The notes under the pieces: generated by a model
Told to the model about the DNA's origin: nothing
Seen by the model: only the letters and a program-made list of their open reading frames with translations
Database searches by the model: none
Source: a virus
IMG/VR virus record: IMGVR_UViG_3300021076_000644
Location: 1 to 20,123 of that record
DNA length: 20,123 nt
Direction: 5' to 3' (one strand)
Made by a program: the position numbers and the translations under genes
Shown here: positions 1 through 7,267 of the stretch, piece after piece
How positions within the stretch are numbered: position 1 is the first letter of the stretch
Layout of the letters: each line of letters opens with the position of its first letter

Positions 1-825
1 CTATCGCATCACCTTCAACGCATCCCACCAGATCGAGAAGCCACTACTGGCGGCGTCTTTTGTGTTCAACGGAACGAGCGAGATAATGTGGGTTCCGAGG
101 GGAAGGTTTTGAACCTGAAGCAACTGGGAAGAAGCCGCGGCCGCTGGCGTATAGAAATCAACAGTCCCCACAACTGTTGGAACCGATCCATTCCGTGACA
201 TCGTCTGCACTAAAACAGATGCCTGGCCGCCGCCTGGTCCTGTCGGAGCCCAGAACTGGAAGCCATAGCCGCTATAGCAATATGCCGCCGAGTCAGTAAG
301 CACAGTGCCACCATTCGCGAAATGGCACCCACTCTTTGCACTTGCATCCGTCGCCAGAGTCCAGGTCCCCGATAGAGCGGCAACCATGCGATCGCCATTG
401 TCGTTCAGCAACATCCGCCAGATCGCGTCATTCTGCCAATCGCCGGGGTAGTTGATCATCGGCGCCAGTGGCATCTCGTCGAAAAGAACCTGCTGAATCG
501 CCCAATGATTATGCGAGGTAGGCACCGGCTCGACCGGCTGACTGAAGCGGCCGACATAATGCCGTCCGCCTCCTTCGTGATCGATGACCGTGAAGAAGCC
601 GTCGCGATATTGCTCGTAATACCACTTCAGTTTGCGTGCATGTATTGCCAGCTTGTCGGCCCAGCTGAACGAAAACTGGTGGCCAGTATCCGTAATCTCG
701 CGGAAGTTGGCTGCTCCCTGGTTGGCCTTGGCGTTCAGGTGTGTCAGCGGCCGCTTCTTCTGGAATCCATAATCGGGATTCAGCGAATGCGTGGGCGTCG
801 GGTTGAGGATATCGAGTTGAGACAT
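1..825 (-). CDS. Distal tail protein, possibly with C-terminal carbohydrate-binding-like domain
   Basis: This is a complete 274-residue protein whose ATG directly abuts the TAG of the tape measure gene (TAGATG), with GGGGAGAGG just upstream as ribosome binding site. The first gene after the tape measure in siphovirus tails normally encodes a distal tail or tail-tip protein. The N-terminal part (about 1-130) is rich in aromatic residues, with segments such as FSFSWADKLAIHARKLKWYY and a GFFTVIDHEGGG stretch, as in tail-tip base proteins. Residues about 150-274 form a second beta-rich segment beginning LSGTWTLATDASAKSG and ending FSIWWDALKV. That resembles galactose-binding or CBM-like jelly-roll modules, though this is inference from the pattern only. 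I do not recognise an exact family. The role as a tail-tip component comes mainly from gene order; receptor or polysaccharide binding by the C-terminal half is a suggestion. Confidence 0.6.
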   Translation of the reverse strand: MSQLDILNPTPTHSLNPDYGFQKKRPLTHLNAKANQGAANFREITDTGHQFSFSWADKLAIHARKLKWYYEQYRDGFFTVIDHEGGGRHYVGRFSQPVEPVPTSHNHWAIQQVLFDEMPLAPMINYPGDWQNDAIWRMLLNDNGDRMVAALSGTWTLATDASAKSGCHFANGGTVLTDSAAYCYSGYGFQFWAPTGPGGGQASVLVQTMSRNGSVPTVVGTVDFYTPAAAASSQLLQVQNLPLGTHIISLVPLNTKDAASSGFSIWWDALKVMR

Positions 826-3800
826 CTATCCTCTCCCCACGCCGCTATATTGACGATTTGCCTGATTGATGGCGGAAACCAGAGCCATGCCGCCGCCGCC
901 CCGCGCCCAGGTGGCCACCGATTGCGAGTCGAGCGCCTGAACGGTAAGGCTCACATTGGCGCCGCTGCCGGAGCTGGCCGGCATACGTGGCTGCACCGCG
1001 CTTGCATAGCTCACATTCCCCGCGTTGATTGCGCTCAGTAGCGGAGCGTGTGAGCGAGCCGCCATCGGTTGCACTACGAATTCGTCGGCGAGCATTTTGG
1101 CGAATCCCTCTCCGGGGCCTGTGCCAAAGTCGCCGAAGTCGTCCCCGACCCAGCCGCCGGTATGGTATTGCGCGGCAGACATCGTTACCTGGCTGCGGCC
1201 GCCGATCTCCTGACGTTGTAGGTTGGCCAGCACCGCGTTGATCTCCGGTGCGATGTTGGAGCTGTAATAACTGCGCGCCCCGCTGCCCATACTGGCGGTT
1301 GAGTTTTGCGAGGAAATCAGCAGGCTATTCAGTTCGGCAGCGAGCGATCCATATCCGGCGCGGCCCGATTCGTAATCCTGCATATCTTTCAGCAGTGTCG
1401 GCTGAACGGTGTTCACGTCCAGGCTCTCCGCCTGTCCCTTGCCCTGGTCGCCAAAGATTCCGGCCAGCAATCCGCCGACAGCGCCGGCGACCGCGCCGAT
1501 CGCGCCGCCCACCACGGTACCGAGGCCCGGCACGATACTCCCCAATGCCGCTCCAGCTTCCATGCCGCCCATGGCGCCGCCCATCGCTCCCGCGGTCGGG
1601 TTCGAGTTTTCGTAGGCTGAATAAATGCTGGTGGCTCCCATCAGCGTTCCACCTGCTATGCCCATTGCCGCCGCCCCATAGCCGCTTCCGGATGAGGCGA
1701 GGGATGAGCTTACTCCGGATCCGGCCGGTCCGAGCGACGATGCGTCAATCACGCTATTGCCGGCGGCGGTTGTATATGATCCGCCTCCGCTGCCCAGGTT
1801 CAGCGCCGGCGCGATCCCGGCCACGCCCTGGCTGCTCGCGTCCGCCGATCCGCTGTCGAATCCCCCGGTGGTGAGGCCCGCGGTTCCACCCCCGAAACTC
1901 CCCGAGCCGAATCCAGATGTGCCACCGCCAAAGCTGCCCGAACCTGCCGTCGATTGCAGCATAGTGGAGGCATTCAGCAGCGCCTGGCTCCCTGTGAGAA
2001 GCGTTGTACTGCCCTGCTGAAACGAGATCATTGCGGGGTTGGTCATCTGAGACGCGGCATGGTTCCCCAAGCCAAGAGCCGATTTGACATCTGTCAGCGG
2101 GTTGGCGCTGGTGCTCATCTGCGGCCCCATGCCGAAGAGGTATTGCAGCATTCCCCCGGTGGGGCCAGTGCTCTGAAACACCGAAAGCATCTCGTTCGCC
2201 ATCATCTGAAAGGCCGAATCCATGGCGCGCTTCTCGAAGAACTGCTCCGGATGAGCGAAAATACTCTGCAGACCATTGGCAAGCCTGTCGCGCGTTTCCT
2301 CTTGGCTCTTCTGCATCTGGGCTGCGGCCAGGTTCCATGCAGCCGTCACAGCTACCGAGCCCTCCTGTTCTGTCATCACCTGCGTCTTTACATCCTGCTG
2401 AACCTTGCGCACGCGCTCTTCATATTGATCCTCGATCGAAGCCATTGTCTGCTGCCACTCAGGCAAAAGGAGCCGGGCCGTTTCCTGTTCGTCCTTTGTC
2501 AGCTCTTCCATGGTGCGATGGTGCAATTGCTGGCGCTGCCGGTCGGCGTCCGCCTCCACTGCCACAGCCTGTTGTGCATAAACGCCCATGGCCATTCCGA
2601 GATCTCCGTAGTATTCGGTATCCGCCTGGGCCAGAGCTGCCAAATGGCGCTTTGTTTCGCTTTCTATGCGCGCATAGCCTTGCAGCTCTTCGCTATCGCT
2701 GGAGTTCATCAGCGACTGGATCTTCTCCTCGTAGGCGGTCTGTTGCTCGATGCCCTTCTGCAAGGATCCCTGCCGGGCAGAATCGCGTTGCGATTTGAAG
2801 TCAGCCGACTGCGCGGATGTCTCGACCCCGCCAATACCCACCGCTTTGCGCTCGGCAGCGTCAATCGCATCCAATTGGGTCTGCAGTTGTGCACTCAGCA
2901 ACTGCATACCCTTCATTCCTGCCTGGGCTGCCTCATCGGAGAGATGCTTGGTTTGCTCATCGAGCTGCTGTTGAAGTTTCAGCGCTTCCGCTCCAAACTT
3001 CTGCCGGGCGGCCGAGGTCTCAGCCAGTTCCGCGCGCTTTGAGATCTCACCCTCTTGAAACTTCCGGGTGATGGCGTCGATTTGCTCCATCTCCTGAGCC
3101 GCGCGCAACGCGTTGCCTTCAAGGCCTGCATTCCTGGCCTCGTTTTGCATCTGGATGATTTGATCGGTTTCCTGACGCTGCAGCTCTATTTCATCGGCGT
3201 GAGCCTTGGAGCGCGCGGCCGCGTCTGCCGTCTCGCGCTCCATTTGGCCGGTGTCGGATGCGCCTCTATTTCCACGCGAGGATTCTTCCACCTGCATATA
3301 TTGCTGTTTTTCCTTGTCGATATCGAGTTGCTTCTTCAATTCCGCTGTAATCTTCGCCTGTCCCTTCAGTGCCGCGTCTCCGGCGTGCTCGGCATCGATC
3401 TGCGCCATCATTTGCTGATGAAACAGCGCATTCTGAGCAGTAGAGATCTCCTGAGCCTGGGCGGCGGATTTTGCAGAAGATTCTGCCGCTCCATGGGCCT
3501 GCAGAATCTGATTCACGCCCATGCCGGCGACGCCGGTGTTTCCTGTAAGTAGCCCCAGAATTGTGTCCGACCAACCGGATGTTGACATGCTCTCCGCAGC
3601 CGACCGCATGTCGATCATCGAATTGCGCGCATGGTCAATGCGCTCGGTCGCAGTTTCAATCGAGTGGACGTTAATGAAATCCTTATCCGCCATTTCTAGT
3701 TGGGTTTTGTGAAACGCATCCTGCGCGGCGGTGATCGAGATGTACTTCTCGTAGGCGTTATAGATCGACTCACCCATATGGGCGAAAATGTCCACCGCTC

Positions 3801-4098
3801 CCACCGCGAGAAGCCCCGAGCCCATTCCGCCTATTACGCCACTCAATAGTTGGCTGTTCGCGATTGCCTTTTCCATCGCGCGGGGAATGCGCACGCCGAT
3901 ATCGTCGCGCAGTAGGCGGACGTTATCGAGCGATGTAAGGGCATGTGCGCCCACCTGGTCGAGTCCAGCACCGGCCTTGGCGCCCGCAGCCTCTCCGGCG
4001 GGTCCAATTGCGTTAAGCTGTGCGACAACCTGCTGCACCGCTTCAGGGGCGTTGCCGTCCGTGACGTTGATCGTGATTTGAACAACCTGGCCAGCCAT
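826..4098 (-). CDS. Tail tape measure protein
   Basis: At 1090 residues this is the longest gene in the window. It sets tail length and threads the tail lumen. The order is: an N-terminal segment starting MAGQVVQITINV; a hydrophobic stretch near residues 84-108 (LLSGVIGGMGSGLLAVGAV); a long Glu/Gln/Lys/Ala-rich region (about 140-640) of coiled-coil character; a Gly/Ser-rich stretch at about 715-790 with a 12-residue tandem repeat; a small-residue hydrophobic stretch at about 833-886 (GLGTVVGGAIGAVAGAVGG); and a C-terminus with an EFVVQPMAAR segment followed by a conserved-looking SAIN, as often seen in tape measure C-termini. The ATG abuts the TAG of the zinc-ribbon gene and AGAGG lies 9 nt upstream. 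By the usual rule of about 0.15 nm per residue the tail would be near 160 nm, an inference. Confidence 0.92.
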   Translation of the reverse strand: MAGQVVQITINVTDGNAPEAVQQVVAQLNAIGPAGEAAGAKAGAGLDQVGAHALTSLDNVRLLRDDIGVRIPRAMEKAIANSQLLSGVIGGMGSGLLAVGAVDIFAHMGESIYNAYEKYISITAAQDAFHKTQLEMADKDFINVHSIETATERIDHARNSMIDMRSAAESMSTSGWSDTILGLLTGNTGVAGMGVNQILQAHGAAESSAKSAAQAQEISTAQNALFHQQMMAQIDAEHAGDAALKGQAKITAELKKQLDIDKEKQQYMQVEESSRGNRGASDTGQMERETADAAARSKAHADEIELQRQETDQIIQMQNEARNAGLEGNALRAAQEMEQIDAITRKFQEGEISKRAELAETSAARQKFGAEALKLQQQLDEQTKHLSDEAAQAGMKGMQLLSAQLQTQLDAIDAAERKAVGIGGVETSAQSADFKSQRDSARQGSLQKGIEQQTAYEEKIQSLMNSSDSEELQGYARIESETKRHLAALAQADTEYYGDLGMAMGVYAQQAVAVEADADRQRQQLHHRTMEELTKDEQETARLLLPEWQQTMASIEDQYEERVRKVQQDVKTQVMTEQEGSVAVTAAWNLAAAQMQKSQEETRDRLANGLQSIFAHPEQFFEKRAMDSAFQMMANEMLSVFQSTGPTGGMLQYLFGMGPQMSTSANPLTDVKSALGLGNHAASQMTNPAMISFQQGSTTLLTGSQALLNASTMLQSTAGSGSFGGGTSGFGSGSFGGGTAGLTTGGFDSGSADASSQGVAGIAPALNLGSGGGSYTTAAGNSVIDASSLGPAGSGVSSSLASSGSGYGAAAMGIAGGTLMGATSIYSAYENSNPTAGAMGGAMGGMEAGAALGSIVPGLGTVVGGAIGAVAGAVGGLLAGIFGDQGKGQAESLDVNTVQPTLLKDMQDYESGRAGYGSLAAELNSLLISSQNSTASMGSGARSYYSSNIAPEINAVLANLQRQEIGGRSQVTMSAAQYHTGGWVGDDFGDFGTGPGEGFAKMLADEFVVQPMAARSHAPLLSAINAGNVSYASAVQPRMPASSGSGANVSLTVQALDSQSVATWARGGGGMALVSAINQANRQYSGVGRG
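1886..1944 (-). repeat. In-frame 36-bp direct repeat in tape measure gene (Gly/Ser segment)
   Basis: Two imperfect 23-bp copies (1886-1908 and 1922-1944) lie 36 bp apart. They encode two consecutive 12-residue units sharing SGSFGGGT within the Gly/Ser-rich linker of the tape measure protein. The period is a multiple of three, so copy-number change would keep the frame. The silent differences between the copies show that the duplication is not recent or that protein sequence is under selection. Confidence 0.6.
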
Positions 4099-4497
4099 CT
4101 ATGCAGACCTCTTTATGAACTCTGTTCCACATTTGTGGCAACTGGTGGCGAACGGAGAATCCTGAAACACGCCACAGATTCCACACGGTGGATGGTTGCG
4201 TTCGAACTCCGCACGGGCATCGGCTACGGCCATCAGTCCATCCGCCTCCATCACGGTAAAGGGACCATCGATCAGTGCGTATTTCTTGCACTTCTCAAGC
4301 CACAGAAGATATTCAGCCCGCTTGTAGTAGCCAGGCGAAAGCGTCAACGGCGGCAGTGATCCAAGGATGCGATCGCGGCCGTCGCCGTCGCTGTCGTCGA
4401 GTGAACGCGCGACGCGGCCATGGGCAAAGCCCTGCTCCAGCAGTTCGATAATTGCCTGCCGCAGCCCCTCCTCGTCGCGCGTCACTTCGGTGGTCAT
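4099..4497 (-). CDS. Small tail protein with C-terminal zinc ribbon
   Basis: This 132-residue protein lies between the probable tail assembly protein and the tape measure. Its ATG abuts the upstream TAA (TAAATG) and its own TAG abuts the tape measure ATG. The middle (about 58-103) is Tyr/Leu/Lys/Glu rich and probably helical. The C-terminus carries four cysteines in two knuckles, C105-x2-C108 and C120-x2-C123, separated by 11 residues, which is the usual spacing of a structural zinc ribbon. In long-tailed phages this position often holds the second tail assembly chaperone, sometimes made by a frameshift. I see no convincing slippery heptamer at the end of the preceding gene, so independent translation by coupling is likelier. 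The exact role is unknown. Confidence 0.65.
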   Translation of the reverse strand: MTTEVTRDEEGLRQAIIELLEQGFAHGRVARSLDDSDGDGRDRILGSLPPLTLSPGYYKRAEYLLWLEKCKKYALIDGPFTVMEADGLMAVADARAEFERNHPPCGICGVFQDSPFATSCHKCGTEFIKRSA

Positions 4498-5169
4498 TTA
4501 TTCCACATCCTCAAATTCTTCCGGAACCTGTGCAGCCGAAAGCAGTGGAAGAACGGCGGCTACCTTGTGGTAGGTGTCCATCGTCCGCGCGATCTCCTCG
4601 CGGCCCTCAATCGCAACGCCGTTGAATGCGTACCCACTGACGCTCACGATCAGCTCGTCGTAGATCGCAGCCAGCGTGCGCTGCGCTCCGCGATAGATGG
4701 TCATGCCTTTGCGGGATCCGCCGATCACCTGGGCGCGGCTGTCGTCATTCCGATAGCGGCGATATTGCTCCGCCGTCGGCACTTCGAACGTGTGAAGCAG
4801 GTTCTTATAGCGGCGCATCACATCGTTGTCGCCGGCAGACCACACCGCGCACAGACGCACAGTCTCGGGAGGAAGGGGTATGTCGTTCACCGGCTGTTCG
4901 AGCACGTAAGCAGAGGTGAGAACGTTGGCGACCGCCAGGCGGTGAGCCAGCGGGGCGTAGGCCGGATCTTCGCCCTGGCCGCTCAGCAGTGAATTGACCA
5001 GGTCGAGTCCGGAAGCGGTGGCGTCTACGTGCTGAACGATCTCGGTCCCTTTGCGCTCAGCGGTGGAGATGATGCCGTCGAAGTATTTGAACCACTCTTC
5101 GCACCGAACCCGAGGAACTAAAAATGTGACTGTGTGTGTGCCTTGCTTGACAACGATCTTGCGCGGCAA
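4498..5169 (-). CDS. Probable tail assembly protein (chaperone position); true N-terminus probably upstream
   Basis: The gene lies between the tail tube and the tape measure, where long-tailed phages encode the tail assembly chaperone that coats the tape measure. The product given here is 223 residues from a TTG at 5169, the only standard start codon in the open frame. It begins MPRKIVVKQGTHTVTFLVPR and runs into RCEEWFKYFDGI. The same frame stays open upstream to a TGA at 5335-5337. Just before the TTG it encodes KERGNFNFIDLALPRK, which reads as a natural continuation, so the TTG is probably internal. An ATT at 5254-5256 has AAGGAAGG six bases upstream and would give 252 residues. Alternatively a +1 shift from the 44-codon ORF at 5204-5338 would supply an ATG. 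The function is inferred from position; no catalytic motif is visible. Confidence 0.65.
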   Translation of the reverse strand: MPRKIVVKQGTHTVTFLVPRVRCEEWFKYFDGIISTAERKGTEIVQHVDATASGLDLVNSLLSGQGEDPAYAPLAHRLAVANVLTSAYVLEQPVNDIPLPPETVRLCAVWSAGDNDVMRRYKNLLHTFEVPTAEQYRRYRNDDSRAQVIGGSRKGMTIYRGAQRTLAAIYDELIVSVSGYAFNGVAIEGREEIARTMDTYHKVAAVLPLLSAAQVPEEFEDVE

Positions 5170-5196
5170 TGCGAGATCGATAAAGTTGAAGTTGCC

Positions 5197-5216
5197 CCGC
5201 TCCTTAAGCGGAGCGG
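5197..5216 (-). other. Stem-loop just upstream of or inside the tail assembly gene
   Basis: A perfect 7-bp inverted repeat, CCGCTCC and GGAGCGG, has a 6-base loop. On the minus strand the loop is GCTTAA, which contains the TAA ending the 44-codon ORF. No T-run follows, so it is not a simple terminator. Its position at the stop codon of one frame and within the open frame of the next gene could affect translation of the tail assembly protein. Confidence 0.5.
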
Positions 5217-5338
5217 CTGGTATGGTCGAGGATCCGACGGAATTCTTTGCGGAAATGGAGGACCTTCCTTTGTGTTTGGGATTTTGTGAGATTCCCAGGG
5301 TGGAGGACCCTGTCGTGCCTGAGGCCCGCGCAGCTCAT
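5204..5338 (-). CDS. Possible 44-residue ORF upstream of the tail assembly gene
   Basis: An ATG at 5338 is preceded by GAGGG with a six-base spacer, a good ribosome binding site just after the tail tube terminator. The frame runs 44 codons to a TAA in the loop of the downstream stem-loop. The peptide is basic, with a segment RKVLHFRKEFRRILDHTSR. It overlaps the open upstream extension of the tail assembly gene in another frame. It may be a real small gene, a leader peptide controlling the next gene, or the true 5' end of the tail assembly protein joined by a +1 shift. I recognise no family. Confidence 0.3.
   Translation of the reverse strand: MSCAGLRHDRVLHPGNLTKSQTQRKVLHFRKEFRRILDHTSRSA
5263..5270 (-). 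promoter_or_regulatory. Strong Shine-Dalgarno-like AAGGAAGG facing an ATT codon
   Basis: AAGGAAGG lies exactly six bases before the ATT at 5254-5256, in the frame of the tail assembly protein. No ATG, GTG or TTG occurs in that frame between the upstream TGA and the TTG at 5169. ATT starts are rare but known (infC). The match could be chance; it is recorded because it may decide the start. Confidence 0.3.
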
Positions 5339-5349
5339 GCGGAACCCTC

Positions 5350-5375
5350 AAAAAGGCCGCCGTAGCACGCGGCCT
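5350..5375 (-). terminator. Rho-independent terminator after the tail tube gene
   Basis: On the minus strand the hairpin has a 7-bp stem (AGGCCGC and GCGGCCT) with an 8-base loop, followed at once by TTTTT. It lies about 75 bases after the tail tube stop codon. It would limit read-through from the highly expressed tube gene into the tail assembly and tape measure genes. Confidence 0.75.
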
Positions 5376-5451
5376 GTACATCGGAGAAAAAGCACCGGAG
5401 CGCGTCCCAGATCAACCGCGCCCCGGTGGAGGAAATCTATTCCGGGTGGCG

Positions 5452-6465
5452 CTAAGCCCCGATCAGATACGCCGTGGCCTGGCTGTTGGTGACCGCGGCG
5501 GTCATCACGCCGCTACCGCCCTGGTTGTAGATGGTGGTCTCGTCACCTTCGATCTGCCAGATGACGTTGTTCCCGCTCGCTCCCAGCTTGGTCGTCTTCA
5601 GGTTGCAGTACGGGAAATCGATGTTCACGATCGATGTCCCGCTGGTGCCGGTGAAGTTCACTTCCTGTAGCTCGTTGGTGTTGAAGATCGGCCGAATGTC
5701 TTCCGTGCTGCTGGCCGCGATGGTGGCGCTGAAGCTCACCTTGCGCGGTCCGGTCAGCGGGAACGCACCGAAGAGTCCCAGGCCCGGCGCGATGTGATTC
5801 TTGACGCCCGTGCTGATCTTGACAGTGCCGGACATGAAGCGCCCGATCTTGGACGCCGCCGCGCCATGCGCGCCGATCGAGAAGACAACATCGGAGCCCA
5901 GGAGATAAGCGTAGGAGGCAGGGAGCGCCGGCAGAGCGGCAATCACTCCATCCACCCAGATGCCGGTCCCGACAAAGCTCGCTTCCAGGGTGATCGGTCC
6001 GCGCGCCGGAAAGGTGATGGTCAGATCTGCCAGACCCATGTCCACCAGCGTCCAGAAGACCGCCGCGGTGTCTTGCAGGTAGATGCTCTGAGCGCAGGCC
6101 TGCGAGGTGGTTTCATCGAAGCTGAGGGTATGAAGGTACGGCCCCGCGCCGGTGATGATGTCCTTGCCCATGGCGAAGGCCAGTAGCTGGCCCATGAGCC
6201 AGTCGTCGGCATCCGCCTTGAAGCTGAAAGACGAATCCCAGCCGGTGATCAGGCCCTGGGTCGCGAACTCCGTTCCCTTGCCCGCCAGCGCCTTGTCGCT
6301 ATAGCGGGTCTGTTTCAGCTCGCCGACTGCCGAGCCGTCGAACTTTTGGCGACGCGTCATGCTTGCGCCAGCGACCGCGGTGTTGTAGACAGCCTGTTTG
6401 TTGGCGCTCAGCACCAGGTTGCGTGCCGTTATTTTCTGGAACTCAAAATTGTACGGTCCAGCCAT
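5452..6465 (-). CDS. Major tail tube protein (siphovirus type)
   Basis: The product is 337 residues from the ATG at 6465, which overlaps the upstream stop as TGATG; an in-frame GTG one codon earlier is the less likely start. The protein begins MAGPYNFEFQK and is mostly beta-strand forming, with few charges and many Thr/Ser/Gly. It contains TITFPARGPITLEASFVGTG and ends with a segment DETTIYNQGG near residue 315. These features, the length and a terminator directly after it suit the abundant tube subunit of a non-contractile tail. No sheath-like gene of about 500 residues precedes it, as it would in Mu (gpL then gpM). The order connector genes, tube, assembly protein, tape measure is the normal siphovirus order. 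The tube assignment rests on order plus overall character, not on a defining motif. Confidence 0.75.
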   Translation of the reverse strand: MAGPYNFEFQKITARNLVLSANKQAVYNTAVAGASMTRRQKFDGSAVGELKQTRYSDKALAGKGTEFATQGLITGWDSSFSFKADADDWLMGQLLAFAMGKDIITGAGPYLHTLSFDETTSQACAQSIYLQDTAAVFWTLVDMGLADLTITFPARGPITLEASFVGTGIWVDGVIAALPALPASYAYLLGSDVVFSIGAHGAAASKIGRFMSGTVKISTGVKNHIAPGLGLFGAFPLTGPRKVSFSATIAASSTEDIRPIFNTNELQEVNFTGTSGTSIVNIDFPYCNLKTTKLGASGNNVIWQIEGDETTIYNQGGSGVMTAAVTNSQATAYLIGA

Positions 6466-6767
6466 CACTCACCATCCTTCGCGCCGCGCTTGCGCGATGA
6501 GCCGCGCGGCTGTTCGTCTTCGCTCACGGCTGTGGCCGCGGTCTCTACTTCTTCCGGGACTTCTTCCAGAATCGGTTCGCCTTCAAAGCGCTCGTGGCGC
6601 AGAAGGTGGTTCCACTCGTAGCTGCGTTCCACTTCCTGGGGTTCTCCGGCCACAAAGTGAAAGTGCCGGCGTCCGTTCGCCCAGCCAACTGTGCCGGCGT
6701 CGCCGGCCATGCGCAACCCGGCGTCGCTGAGGCGAATCATCACGAAATCAGGGCGTAGTCTGCTCAT
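6465..6767 (-). CDS. Small protein in the Mu gp38 position
   Basis: A 100-residue protein whose ATG overlaps the stop of the upstream gene as TGATG; its own TGA overlaps the tail tube ATG the same way. A longer in-frame ORF extends upstream, but that part lies inside the gp37-like gene in another frame and is a shadow. The N-terminal half starts MSRLRPDFVMIRLSDAGLRM and includes GWANGRRHFHFVAGEPQEVE. The C-terminal 35 residues are acidic then basic and low in complexity (ILEEVPEEVETAATAVSEDE, then RKRGAK), suggesting a disordered tail. It probably belongs to the connector or tail-completion set, from position only. Confidence 0.6.
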   Translation of the reverse strand: MSRLRPDFVMIRLSDAGLRMAGDAGTVGWANGRRHFHFVAGEPQEVERSYEWNHLLRHERFEGEPILEEVPEEVETAATAVSEDEQPRGSSRKRGAKDGE

Positions 6768-7267
6768 CACTCGTCCTCGTTTCCGGCCGCATACGTGCCT
6801 GGGAACTGTGCGATGCCGGGGACTTCCACGGCGATCACATAAACAGTGCGTACCGGCGCGCCCGACCTGCCCTGCAAAGCTCCCGTGACGCCCATCAGCC
6901 GCACCGGCTCCGAGACGGAACCGTCGGGGAGCGCAAGCCGCGCGCCCGCCAATACTGGAAGCACCTGAGCAACCAGCGAGAGGGTGTCGGTGCGTTGCGC
7001 CTCCAGCGAGGTAAGATTCTCCGCCGCGCACCAAATGTCGATCTGATGGCTCGTGTCGTCATAGGTCAACGCCTGGTTGTCGCTGTTGCACGCATATTTG
7101 CTATTGGAGTAAAAGGTCCGCACAGACGGCGGATCGAAGACCAGCTCCCCGTTCTCGTCAGTATCCAGATCGCCGATCGACCCGACGTTGGCGGCAGGAA
7201 GCGCGCCGGCCAAAAGCACATGAAGCGCCGTTTCCGCATCGCCTGGAAGGAACATAGAGGCGGCCAT
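6767..7267 (-). CDS. Mu gp37-like tail-completion protein
   Basis: A 166-residue protein between the G morphogenesis protein and the gp38-position gene. The start overlaps the G stop as TAATG. It contains NSKYACNSDNQALTYDDTSH and a central helix (LEAQRTDTLSLVAQVLPVL). The C-terminal beta region includes VRTVYVIAVEVPG. In Mu-like phages this slot holds gp37 (DUF1834), a tail terminator or completion protein. The assignment follows gene order and the layout of a short alpha/beta protein with paired C-terminal strands; I cannot confirm the family by search. Confidence 0.55.
   Translation of the reverse strand: MAASMFLPGDAETALHVLLAGALPAANVGSIGDLDTDENGELVFDPPSVRTFYSNSKYACNSDNQALTYDDTSHQIDIWCAAENLTSLEAQRTDTLSLVAQVLPVLAGARLALPDGSVSEPVRLMGVTGALQGRSGAPVRTVYVIAVEVPGIAQFPGTYAAGNEDE

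Noticed and set aside
1754-2338. Minus-strand ORF of 194 codons within the tape measure gene
   Set aside because: It is in another frame of a continuous 1090-residue tape measure gene; the composition is shadow-like (Arg, Gly, Asp rich) with no ribosome binding site noted.
4480-4510. Classical -1 slippery site for a G/GT-type tail chaperone fusion
   Set aside because: The end of the 223-residue gene reads GAATTTGAGGATGTGGAA before TAA; no XXXYYYZ heptamer is present and the next gene starts immediately after the stop.
6768-7034. N-terminal extension of the gp38-position protein (89 extra residues)
   Set aside because: The extension lies inside the gp37-like gene in a different frame, and the TGATG overlap and neighbouring pattern support the start at 6767.
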